Source: Thermoleophilia bacterium
Lineage (GTDB): Bacteria; Actinomycetota; Thermoleophilia; Gaiellales; Gaiellaceae
NCBI GenBank assembly: GCA_023382435.1
Contig: JAHDVS010000001.1
Coordinates: 62,001-126,000 of the forward strand
Length of the DNA stretch: 64,000 nucleotides
Direction: 5' to 3'
In this document: one piece after another, positions 56,713-64,000 of the stretch
How the letters are laid out: every line of letters starts with the position of its first letter
How positions within the stretch are numbered: position 1 is the stretch's first letter
Program-made: the position numbers and the translations under genes
Notes under the pieces: generated by a model
The model's input: only the letters and a program-made list of their open reading frames with translations
Told to the model about the DNA's origin: nothing
The model's database searches: none

Positions 56713-59004
56713 TCAGACGGGGTCGAAGCGCCGCAGCGCGAAGCCGGCGAGCACCAGGCAGACGAGCGTGATCGCGCCGAGCGCTGCCAGGTTGCGCAGC
56801 CACGCGCCCGGCTCGTGGTTCCAGAGCCGCTCGCCGCGGTTCTCCTCTCCCAGAACCTCGACGAGCTTCTCCGGCTTGCTCAGGTCGATCGTCGGGAGCT
56901 TGCGGCCGATCGCGTCGATCGCCTGGAGGCGATTCAGCTCGGAGGTCGAGGCGCCCGCACCGAACCCCCAGGTGAGGCTGGAGGCGTACGAGAGCTCACG
57001 TAGGACAGGCTTCTCCTCGGCGGAGGGAAAGACACCGCCGGAGCCGAGCAAGAGCTGGATCGTGAGCAGCGCGGGCAGAACGGCGACGGCCACGTTGACC
57101 GACGAGGAAAGCGAGGAGACGAGCAGGCCGAGCGCGACCGCGGCGATCCCAGTGGCGGCGCCGGCCACGATCAGCTCCCCGAGCGGCCAGCCGAGCAGGA
57201 CCGCGTCGCGCGGCCCGTTCTGGGCGGCAACGGCAATCGGGACCGCGACAGCGGCCTGGAGCGTCACGATCGCACTGAGGACGAGCAGCTTCGAGAGCAC
57301 GTAGGCGGGGATCGAGAGCCCGATCGCCCGTTCGCGGCGAAACAGCGGCTGCTCCTTGACGATCTCGCGGATCGCGTTCGTCAGGCCGAGCAGCGTGAGG
57401 CTCAGCATCAGGACGAAGAGGACGAGCGATGCCTGCGAGACGAGCCGGATCTCGGGCAGCGGGGGTGGCGACAGCTCGCTGCCCGGCAGGCGCCAGAGCG
57501 CGATCAGCCCGAGCACGGGCGCCGAGAGCCCGAGCATGACCAGGTTGCCGCGGTCGCTCGCGAGCACCCGCCCGTAACGCCGCGTCAGCATCCAGAGCTG
57601 CCGCCACCAGCTCAGCCGCCCCGGTGGCGATCCCACGGCGGCCGGCCGCCGCGACCCTGCCGTGTAGCCGGTGAGCGGCTCGTCCAGGTAGCGGCGGCCG
57701 AGTTCGTGTGCGGAGAAGCGCTCCCGCCACTCGCGGGGATCGCCGCCCGAGAGGCTCTGGAACACCCCCTGGTAGTCGGCGCGGTCGAAGTAGGCGAGCG
57801 CGAGCTGCGGCGGCCCGAAGAACGCGGTGCGCCCGCCCGGCGCGAGGAAGAGCACGCGGTCGCAGAGGGCGAGGCTCTCGACGCTGTGGGTGACGACGAC
57901 GACGGTCCGCCCCGCGTCGGCGAGCCGGCGCAGGAGCTGCATCAGGCTGCGCTCGAGCCCGGGATCGAGCCCCGAGGTGGGCTCGTCGAGGAAGAGCAGG
58001 GCCGGTCTCGTGAGTAGCTCGAGCGCGACGCTGACCCGCTTTCGCTGCCCGCCGGAGAGCCTGCGGACCGGCAGGTCGCGCCGCGCGGCCAGGTCGAGCT
58101 CCTCGAGGACTTCCTCGACCCGTGCCCGCCGCTCGGCAGCCGTGACGTCCGGCGGGAACCGCAGCTCGGCCGCGTACTCGAGCGACTGGGCGACGGTCAG
58201 GCCCGCGTGAACGACGTCGTCCTGGGGCACGTAGCCGATCCGCTGGCGGAGCGCGTCGTAGTCGGCGTAGAGGTCGTGGCCGCCGAAATAGACGCTTCCC
58301 CGGGCCGCTTGCTTCAGTCCGGACAGTGCCCCGAGCAGCGTCGACTTGCCCGCGCCCGACGGGCCGACGACGGCGAGGAGCGTGCCCTCGTCGACGGCGA
58401 AGCCGACGTCGTCGACGAGCAGCGAGCCCGCGCGCGTCTCGACCGAGATCCCCGCCGCGGCGAGCGCGACCGCGCCTTCCTCCGCCTGGAGCTCGAGCCG
58501 GGAGCCGGTCAGGCGAAGCTGCGAGCGGCCGATCCCGACGAGGTCGCCCTCGGTCAGGACCACCTCGTCGATCTGCCTCCCGTTCACGAACGTGCCGTTG
58601 AAGCTGCCGAGGTCGACGAGCGTGTGGCGACCATCCGGGAGCCGGCGCAGCTCGGCGTGGTGACGCGAGACGAGCAGGTCGTCGAGCACGAAGTCGTTGG
58701 CCGAGCCACGCCCGATCCGGACGGTGGCCCCTTCGGCGCCGGCCGGCAGCCCGGACGCGCCCGGGGCGGGAGTCCCGTCGAGCGGTGTCAGCCGAAGCCA
58801 CGGCCCCAGCTCGGGATCGCCGAGCCGCACGGTCGTCTCCTCGACGATGGCGAAGCGGTCGAGCCGCTGCCCGTTGACGTAGACGCCGTAGCTCGAGCCG
58901 GCGTCCTCGGCGACCCAGCTGCCGCCCACCACGAGCAGACGTAGATGCTGGCGCGAGACGCGCGGGTCGTCGATGCGAAGCCCCGCGGTCGAGTGCCGGC
59001 CCAC
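56713..59004 (-). CDS. ABC exporter with two FHA domains (Rv1747-like)
   Basis: 763 aa from GTG 59004. FHA1 (about 1-70; GRHSTAGLRIDDPRVSRQH), FHA2 (about 92-165; IGRGSANDFVLDDLLVSRHH and GSFNGTFVNG), ABC ATPase with Walker A GPSGAGKST (214-222), signature LSGGQRKR, Walker B LLFLDEPTSGLDP and H-loop VVVTHS, then an ABC-2 membrane domain of about six helices. The order equals mycobacterial Rv1747, which is controlled by kinase PknF; here a kinase gene is divergent. FHA1 seems to begin earlier: the frame is open to 59130 and LDIVSAEQRLTAEAGKAVIV looks like the missing strand, but only CTG 59076 could start it. Confidence 0.92.
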   Translation of the reverse strand: MGRHSTAGLRIDDPRVSRQHLRLLVVGGSWVAEDAGSSYGVYVNGQRLDRFAIVEETTVRLGDPELGPWLRLTPLDGTPAPGASGLPAGAEGATVRIGRGSANDFVLDDLLVSRHHAELRRLPDGRHTLVDLGSFNGTFVNGRQIDEVVLTEGDLVGIGRSQLRLTGSRLELQAEEGAVALAAAGISVETRAGSLLVDDVGFAVDEGTLLAVVGPSGAGKSTLLGALSGLKQAARGSVYFGGHDLYADYDALRQRIGYVPQDDVVHAGLTVAQSLEYAAELRFPPDVTAAERRARVEEVLEELDLAARRDLPVRRLSGGQRKRVSVALELLTRPALLFLDEPTSGLDPGLERSLMQLLRRLADAGRTVVVVTHSVESLALCDRVLFLAPGGRTAFFGPPQLALAYFDRADYQGVFQSLSGGDPREWRERFSAHELGRRYLDEPLTGYTAGSRRPAAVGSPPGRLSWWRQLWMLTRRYGRVLASDRGNLVMLGLSAPVLGLIALWRLPGSELSPPPLPEIRLVSQASLVLFVLMLSLTLLGLTNAIREIVKEQPLFRRERAIGLSIPAYVLSKLLVLSAIVTLQAAVAVPIAVAAQNGPRDAVLLGWPLGELIVAGAATGIAAVALGLLVSSLSSSVNVAVAVLPALLTIQLLLGSGGVFPSAEEKPVLRELSYASSLTWGFGAGASTSELNRLQAIDAIGRKLPTIDLSKPEKLVEVLGEENRGERLWNHEPGAWLRNLAALGAITLVCLVLAGFALRRFDPV

Positions 59005-59159
59005 GATGACAGCCTTGCCCGCCTCGGCCGTGAGGCGCTGCTCCGCGCTGACGATGTCGAGACGTGGGCCTGCCAGTTCGGGTGCCCTGCCCTTTGCTTT
59101 CGCCGAGGGGGGAAGTGTAGGGTGAGCCTACGCGATCCTCTCCGGCGGGGCCAGACGGC

Positions 59160-61586
59160 GTGACTCAGTACATAGGGCGATATCGGGCCGAGAAAGTCGT
59201 CGGTTCCGGAGCGTTTGCGACGGTCTGGCTCGCACTGGACGAGACGCTGGGAGCCGAGGTCGCGATCAAGGTGCTGGCGGAGAACTGGGCGCACGACGAG
59301 GAGGTGCGCCGCCGCTTCATGGAGGAGGCGCGCATCCTCTGGCGCGCCGACTCCGATCACATCGTCAGGATCCACAACGTCGACGAGTTGCCGGACGGGC
59401 GGCCGTATTTCGTCATGGACTACGCCGATCGGGGCACGCTCGAGCGGCGGATGGCCGGTCGGGCCGGGGCGAGCCGCCCCTGGGCGGTCGAGGAGGTCGT
59501 GGAGCTGTCGCTCGCGATCGCCGACGGGCTGAAGGTCGCGCACGCGCTCGGGATCGTCCACCGCGACCTGAAGCCGGCGAACGTGATGTTCCAGTCCGTG
59601 CCCGCCCACCACGGCCAGCCGCGCGACGAGCGGCTCGTGCTCACGGACTTCGGGATCGCCAAATCGCTCGCGCGCTCGCGCGGGACGACGATCGCGACGG
59701 GCACCCCGCACTACATGGCCCCGGAGCAGACGGAGGGCAAGGCCGACGAGCGCAGCGACGTCTACGCGGCAGCGGTGATCGCCTACGAGTTGCTCGCCGG
59801 CCGTGTTCCCTACCCGTACGACTCGCTGCGGGAGCTGCTCGTGGCACACCAGGCGAGCCCTCCCCAGCCGATCGCGGCACTGCGGCCGGACGTGCCTGCC
59901 GGGCTCGCCGCGGCGATCCACCGGGGCCTGTCGATGCGGCCCGACGACCGCTGGCCCGACGCCACGGCCTGGGCCGCGGCGATCGCCGGCGTCGGCGCCG
60001 CTCCACCTCCGCCCGCGGCCGCCGCGTTCCCGTCGGACTTCCAGGCGACCGTCGGCCCGAGCGCGCTCGCGGCCGCCGCCGCCGCGAGCGGGACCGAGCC
60101 GCCGCCTCCACCTCCGCCTCCTCCACCGGCGGCGCCACCGCCGGCCGAGCCCGCCTACGCAGCCGCTGCGCCCCCGCCACCGCCGCCACCCCCCGCCGGG
60201 CCTCCGCCTCCCGCTCCGCCGGGCGACGACGGGCGCAGGCGCCGGCGCTGGTGGCGGATCGCGGTTCCCGCGCTGGCCGCGCTCGCGGTGGCCGGAGCGG
60301 TCGTCGGCGTCCTCGTCGCGGTCGGCGGCGGGGAGGGCGACGCGCCGGACGTGACCGAGATCCTGCTCGAGCCGGTCGCCTCGGTCGGCCAGGATCCGTT
60401 CGCACCGTCGATCGTCCCGAAGCCCGGCGACGACGTCGAGATCCCCGCGGACGCCGAGCTCCCCGAGGGGATCGCCGAGCAGATCGCCGCGGGAGGAGAG
60501 GCGGCCGGCGAGATCGTCGACGAGATCCTCACCGGCCTCAACCCCGAGCCCGGCAGAAGCCCGGGTATCGATCTGCCCGAGCTCAACATCCCCCAGGCCT
60601 CGCCCGGGCGGGTCACCAGCGTCTCCGGCGCCGCACCCGGCCTCTACGGCGGCACGCAGGTCGTCAATGTCTGCGACATCGAGCAGCTGATCCGCTTCCT
60701 GGCCGAGAACGCCGACAAGGCCCGCGCCTGGGCGAAGGTGCAGGGCATCGATCCGAGCGAGATCCCCGCCTACCTGCGCGGCCTCACCGACGTGATCCTG
60801 CAGGCGGACACGCGGGTCACGAACCACGGCTTCACGAACGGCGTCGCCAACGCGATCGACTCGGTCCTCCAGGCCGGCACCGCCGTCCTCGTCGACGCGT
60901 TCGGCGTGCCCCGCGTCCGCTGCTACTGCGGCAATCCGCTGCTGCCGCCGCGGGTCACCGCCGGCACGCCCACGATCAAGGGGACGCCGTGGCCCGGCTT
61001 CACGATCGACGCGACCGTCGTGATCACCCAGACCGTCGTCGTGCCCGAGTTCTCGATCGACGACATCCTCACCGACGACTTCATCTTCCGCCCGCCGGGA
61101 ACGCCCGCCGCGGAGGCGACGCTCGAGCCAACCGTGCTCGAGGTGCCGCCGGCCGCGACCGAAACCGAGCCGCCCACGACCACCGAGGCCCCGCCCCCGA
61201 CCACCGAGGCCCCGCCGACGACGGAGGCGCCCCCGACCACGGAGGCACCGCCCGCGACGGTGACCGAGGAGCCGGAGGTGCTGTCGTCCCGGGACTACTG
61301 CACGGCGCTCAAGGAATACCTCAAGATCGACAGGCAGTACGAAGGCGGCTCGGACTCGCCCGAGTACCGGGCGTTCGTGCGCGGCGCGCTGCGCGATCTC
61401 GCGAACATCGCGCCGCCGCCGGTCAAGGAATCGTGGAGCTGGTGGCGTGACATCTACGAGCGCGACCCCGACGGCTACTGGGAGGGCAACGCCTGGACGG
61501 ACGCGGATTCGGCCGCGGCAGAGCGCCACCTCACGACCATCACCACGCACGCGAAGAACGCGTGCGGCATCGAGGACTGGGGGTAG
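59160..61586 (+). CDS. Receptor-type Ser/Thr protein kinase with DUF6777-like ectodomain
   Basis: 808 aa, starting GTG 59160. Kinase domain 1-275: Gly-loop GSGAFA, Lys37, HRDLKPAN (134-141), DFG (163-165), APEQ (187-190). An Ala/Pro linker with long Pro runs follows, then RRRRRWW and one membrane helix (about 367-390), so the rest is outside. The ectodomain contains GLYGGTQVVNVCDIEQLIRF, QADTRVTNHGFTNGVANAID and RVRCYCGNPLLPP, which resemble the uncharacterised DUF6777. A PTTTEAPP-type spacer and a Cys-containing C-terminal domain end the protein. Likely phosphorylates the divergent FHA transporter; its ligand is unknown. Confidence 0.9.
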   Translation: MTQYIGRYRAEKVVGSGAFATVWLALDETLGAEVAIKVLAENWAHDEEVRRRFMEEARILWRADSDHIVRIHNVDELPDGRPYFVMDYADRGTLERRMAGRAGASRPWAVEEVVELSLAIADGLKVAHALGIVHRDLKPANVMFQSVPAHHGQPRDERLVLTDFGIAKSLARSRGTTIATGTPHYMAPEQTEGKADERSDVYAAAVIAYELLAGRVPYPYDSLRELLVAHQASPPQPIAALRPDVPAGLAAAIHRGLSMRPDDRWPDATAWAAAIAGVGAAPPPPAAAAFPSDFQATVGPSALAAAAAASGTEPPPPPPPPPPAAPPPAEPAYAAAAPPPPPPPPAGPPPPAPPGDDGRRRRRWWRIAVPALAALAVAGAVVGVLVAVGGGEGDAPDVTEILLEPVASVGQDPFAPSIVPKPGDDVEIPADAELPEGIAEQIAAGGEAAGEIVDEILTGLNPEPGRSPGIDLPELNIPQASPGRVTSVSGAAPGLYGGTQVVNVCDIEQLIRFLAENADKARAWAKVQGIDPSEIPAYLRGLTDVILQADTRVTNHGFTNGVANAIDSVLQAGTAVLVDAFGVPRVRCYCGNPLLPPRVTAGTPTIKGTPWPGFTIDATVVITQTVVVPEFSIDDILTDDFIFRPPGTPAAEATLEPTVLEVPPAATETEPPTTTEAPPPTTEAPPTTEAPPTTEAPPATVTEEPEVLSSRDYCTALKEYLKIDRQYEGGSDSPEYRAFVRGALRDLANIAPPPVKESWSWWRDIYERDPDGYWEGNAWTDADSAAAERHLTTITTHAKNACGIEDWG

Positions 61587-61604
61587 CGGCAGCTGGCCGC
61601 CCGG

Positions 61605-61763
61605 CTACGCCTCCTCGGACATCCCGAGGACGTCCTCGCGCGTGAGCTTGCCGACGAGCTCCGGGTGGTGAGCCTCGACGTGGGCCTGGGCGGCGGCGAC
61701 GAGCTCGTCGTCGGTGTCGCCGCGGACGACCTCGCCACACTCGCAGTTGATCAGCCTCGCCAT
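61605..61763 (-). CDS. DUF1059 family small protein
   Basis: 52 aa. CECGEVVRGDTDDELVAAAQ and HVEAHHPEL match DUF1059, small Cys/His proteins of unknown function. Possible metal site: Cys7, Cys9 and the His residues near 28-33. GGAGGAG lies just upstream of ATG 61763. Divergent from the BTAD regulator by 78 bp. Confidence 0.85.
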   Translation of the reverse strand: MARLINCECGEVVRGDTDDELVAAAQAHVEAHHPELVGKLTREDVLGMSEEA

Positions 61764-61792
61764 CGTCTCCTCCTTCGTAGCCTGCCCCCGCA

Positions 61793-61821
61793 TTGTCACC
61801 GGCGCGAGTTGCGGATACCTT
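61793..61821 (+). promoter_or_regulatory. Promoter of the BTAD regulator
   Basis: -35 TTGTCA (61793-61798), 17-bp spacer, -10 TACCTT (61816-61821). Predicted start near 61828, about 14 nt before TTG 61842; this rules out the in-frame TTG 61809. Confidence 0.5.
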
Positions 61822-61841
61822 GCCGGACGGTTGGTGAAACC

Positions 61842-62618
61842 TTGGCGGCTGCGCCCGACACCCGGATCCAGCTCTGCGGCCACCTCGTGGCGCTGCTCGA
61901 GGGCCGCCGGGTCGAGGAGGCGCTGCCCGGGCGCCAGGGACGCCTCCTCTTCGCCTACCTCGTGCTCAACCGCCTGCGGCCGAGCCCTCGCGCCGAGCTC
62001 GTCGCGGCGCTCTGGGCGCAGGCTCCGCCCGCGGGCGCAGACAGCGCGCTCAGCGCCCTGCTCTCGAAGCTCCGCGTCGCTCTCGGCGCGGAGCGCCTCG
62101 AGGGGCGCGGCGAGCTGCGGCTCGTGCTCCCCCCAGACGCCCGGGTCGACGTCGAGGCGGCGGCCGAGGCGCTCCACCGGGCCGAGTCCTGCGTCGCCCG
62201 GGCCGCCTGGGCGGAGGCCTGGGGGCCAGCCCGCGTCGCCCTGCACGTCACGACTCGCGTCTTTCTCGCCGGCCACGAGGCCCCCTGGGTGGAGGAGGAG
62301 CGCCGCCGGCTCGCCGGCCTGCGCCTGCGCGCGCTCGAGTGCGTCGCCGCCTCGAGCCTCGGACTCCGCGGCTCCGAGCTCGCGGCCGCGGAGAGAGCGG
62401 CCAGGGCGCTCGTCGAGGCGGCCCCGTTTCGCGACAGCGGTCACCGCTACCTGATGCGAGCGCTCGCGGCCGGCGGCAACGCAGCGGAAGCGCTCGTCGT
62501 CTACGAGCGCTTCCGCACGCTCTTGCGCGACGAGCTCGGCGTCACTCCCGACGCCACGACCCGGGAGCTGCACCGGGCGCTGCTCGCAGCCACCGCAGGA
62601 GGCCCCGGCGAGATCTGA
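61842..62618 (+). CDS. SARP-like transcriptional regulator (winged helix + BTAD)
   Basis: 258 aa from TTG 61842. N-terminal OmpR-type DNA-binding domain (about 8-95; LPGRQGRLLFAYLVLNRLRP, ALWAQAPPAGADSALSALLS), then the bacterial transcriptional activator domain (about 100-250; GHRYLMRALAAGGNAAEALV, ELGVTPDATTRELHRALL). This is the length of small SARPs, which activate nearby genes in actinobacteria. The target is unknown; the hydrolase and DUF1059 gene are the nearest candidates. Confidence 0.85.
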   Translation: MAAAPDTRIQLCGHLVALLEGRRVEEALPGRQGRLLFAYLVLNRLRPSPRAELVAALWAQAPPAGADSALSALLSKLRVALGAERLEGRGELRLVLPPDARVDVEAAAEALHRAESCVARAAWAEAWGPARVALHVTTRVFLAGHEAPWVEEERRRLAGLRLRALECVAASSLGLRGSELAAAERAARALVEAAPFRDSGHRYLMRALAAGGNAAEALVVYERFRTLLRDELGVTPDATTRELHRALLAATAGGPGEI

Positions 62619-62626
62619 GCTCGCGC

Positions 62627-62791
62627 TCAGCGGGAGGCCGTCACGCGGGCGGCGAGGCGAGCGATCCGGCGCGCGCCGACGCCGCTCGGGCGGAAGCCGT
62701 CGAGCGGGGTCACGGCGACGTCCTCCTCCTCCTCGAGCGGCCGCAGCGCGAACGCCTCGCCGCCAAGACCGGTGGCGGAGCCCCGCGCCGC
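62627..62791 (-). other. Open frame continuing past the hydrolase TGA
   Basis: 55 sense-coding positions lie directly after, and in frame with, the alpha/beta hydrolase stop (62792-62794), ending at TGA 62627-62629. The predicted residues (PLEEEEDVAVTPLDGFRPSG, then Arg/Ala-rich) look protein-like but I recognise no family. No ATG exists in it; GTG codons in the second half could start at most a short peptide. It may be a degraded gene end, a separate peptide or a read-through tail. Confidence 0.3.
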
Positions 62792-63595
62792 TCAGGGAAG
62801 CGCAGCGATCCACTCCCCGACCACCTGGTTGAAGCGGTCGGCCTCCTCGAGGAAGGGGCAGTGATTCGAGTCCTCGAAGATCACGAGCGTCGCGTCGGGC
62901 ATCCGGTCGCGCATGTACTCGCCGGCAGCGATCGTGACGAGCCCCTCGACCCGCCCGATGCAGAGAAGCGCGGGCACGGTCACGTTCGGCAGGAGCTCGC
63001 GGTAGTCGACGACCGACTGGTCGAACAGGATCGGTGCTGCGACGCCGGGCGGCACCTGCGCGACCTCGCCTGCCATCCAGGCAAGCTCGGCTTCGGCCGG
63101 CACGTCCTTGAAGAGCATCCGGATGAAGGCCGCCGGGAGCTCCGGGGCACGATCCTGGACAGCGGAGTGGAAGTGGTGCAACGCGTGGAGGTCGAGCGGC
63201 CCCTCCGGCCAGTCGGGCCACTTGAAGTCGGACGGGGACTGGTCGATCACGACCATCCCGCGAAGGCCGTCCGCGCCGAACTGGCGGATCAGCTCCCAGA
63301 TCACGAGCGACCCCATCGACCACCCGGCCATGACGGGGTCGCGCAGCTCGAGCGCCGCGCAGAAGGCCCGGATGTCCCTGGCATGCTGGGCGACGGTGTG
63401 ACCCGCATCGGTGGGCTCCGAGCGGCCGTGGCCACGCAGGTCGACCGCGACGGTGCGGTGGTGTCGCGCGAAGTACGGAAGCTGCAGATGGAAGAACCGG
63501 CTCGAGAGCCAGAGCCCGTGGATGAACAGCACCGGCGGGCCCTGCCCCTGCTCCTCGTAGTAGAGGTCGCAGTCGTTGACGCGGACGTGCGGCAT
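62792..63595 (-). CDS. Alpha/beta hydrolase
   Basis: 267 aa. Oxyanion segment FIHGLWLSS, nucleophile Ser93 in GWSMG (91-95), catalytic His in SNHCPFLEEADRFN near 245, acid probably in the CIGRVEGLVT region, where the usual Asp is not obvious. VDLRGHGRSEPT is typical of esterases, haloperoxidases and haloalkane dehalogenases. AAGGAG lies 8 nt before ATG 63595, and TATCGT (63623-63628, minus strand) is a likely -10, so this gene has a conventional SD leader. Confidence 0.88.
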   Translation of the reverse strand: MPHVRVNDCDLYYEEQGQGPPVLFIHGLWLSSRFFHLQLPYFARHHRTVAVDLRGHGRSEPTDAGHTVAQHARDIRAFCAALELRDPVMAGWSMGSLVIWELIRQFGADGLRGMVVIDQSPSDFKWPDWPEGPLDLHALHHFHSAVQDRAPELPAAFIRMLFKDVPAEAELAWMAGEVAQVPPGVAAPILFDQSVVDYRELLPNVTVPALLCIGRVEGLVTIAAGEYMRDRMPDATLVIFEDSNHCPFLEEADRFNQVVGEWIAALP

Positions 63596-63795
63596 GCGCG
63601 CTCTCCTTGCTCGGGTCCGCCTACGATATGCGCCCCCGCGACGTCAACTGATCGATCCGGGCAGTTCAATCGGCCGTTCGACGGCTGAGGCGCGTCAGCG
63701 CCGGTGACCGTGGAAGCGTTCCGGAGCCGGCCCGGCACGGCCGCGCCACGTCAAGCGGCAGAATCTCGCAGACTCATCGTGGACGCTTCAGCCCG

Positions 63796-64000
63796 CTACT
63801 TGATCAGCGTCAGCAGCTTGAACATCGGCAGGTACATGCTGATGATGATCACGCCGACCATGACGCCGACTCCGATCATCATCAGCGGCTCGATGATCGA
63901 GGTCAGCGACTGGATCGAGGCGTCGACCTCGTCCTCGTAGAAGTCGGCGATCTTCCCCAGCATCTTCTCGAGCTCGCCCGTCTCCTCGCCGACGCGCACC
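63796..64000 (-). CDS. Type II secretion / type IV pilus assembly protein GspF/PilC (C-terminal part)
   Basis: The visible 68 codons are the C-terminus of an inner-membrane F protein; the gene continues past the right edge. VGEETGELEKMLGKIADFYE and EVDASIQSLTSIIEPLMMIG are the conserved T2SSF block, followed by the last membrane helix (VGVMVGVIIISMYLPMF). Platform protein for pilin or pseudopilin assembly. The 200 bp between it and the hydrolase gene hold only the hydrolase promoter; I see no other feature there. Confidence 0.9.
   Translation of the reverse strand, partial: VRVGEETGELEKMLGKIADFYEDEVDASIQSLTSIIEPLMMIGVGVMVGVIIISMYLPMFKLLTLIK

Noticed and set aside
56118-56771. 217-codon frame opposite the NarK-like gene
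   Set aside because: Antisense shadow, very rich in Arg, Glu and Gly, no start signal.
58788-61550. 920-codon minus-strand frame opposite the kinase gene
   Set aside because: Shadow of the kinase; the Gly/Arg runs mirror its proline-rich linker.

Overview
The window is a high-GC bacterial chromosome segment. Its gene content and order suggest an actinobacterium, probably of the deep class Thermoleophilia (Gaiellales or Solirubrobacterales type). That placement is an inference from the zinc-type L36, S14, L33 and S4, Ku, a VanW-type wall protein, an HpnB-like glycosyltransferase, a PknF/Rv1747-like kinase-transporter pair, a DUF6777-like kinase ectodomain, and frequent GTG/TTG and apparently leaderless starts. 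No 16S gene is present to confirm it.

Layout. 1-16.4 kb: mostly single-gene units. They include the end of a glutamine amidotransferase, a Sir2 deacylase divergent from a hotdog thioesterase, a VanW protein, an MFS permease, a HAD-nitrilase pair, tRNA-Pro(CGG), a NIF3 protein, Ku, an acyl-CoA synthetase followed by a PBP4-type carboxypeptidase, a HAD phosphatase-LigA pair, a VapBC-like toxin-antitoxin pair and truA. 15.6-52.3 kb: one huge minus-strand transcription and translation superoperon. In transcription order it runs tRNA-Met, rpmG, secE, nusG, rplK, rplA, rplJ, rplL | rpoB, rpoC | rpsL, rpsG, fusA, tuf, rpsJ, the whole S10-spc-alpha set, rplQ, truA. infA is absent from its usual place between map and rpmJ. 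The superoperon is broken twice by genes on the opposite strand: a multicopper oxidase plus ZIP transporter between rplL and rpoB, and a GGDEF diguanylate cyclase between rpoC and rpsL. 52.3-64 kb: a cNMP-binding protein, a zincin plus FAD oxidoreductase, an HpnB-like glycosyltransferase, a NarK-like permease, a two-FHA ABC exporter divergent from a receptor Ser/Thr kinase, a DUF1059 protein, a SARP/BTAD regulator, an alpha/beta hydrolase, and the tail of a type II secretion/type IV pilus F protein.

How the genes work together. The ribosomal superoperon is tightly coupled: most neighbours overlap by 1 or 4 nt (TGATG, TAATG, ATGA, GTGA). The single genes around it look different. At least a dozen have a TANNNT -10 box 6-9 nt before the start codon, which fits leaderless mRNAs. 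A family of GC-rich palindromes with a GTAGGGGC core sits at gene 3' ends and in several cases supplies the TAG stop codon itself. Regulatory RNA candidates are an L10 leader with a coupled 12-codon upstream ORF, a 5'-terminal hairpin on the str transcript, and a structured leader before a 56-aa protein. No stretch over 300 bases lacks a gene; the longest gap is the rpoB/multicopper oxidase divergent region (267 bp).
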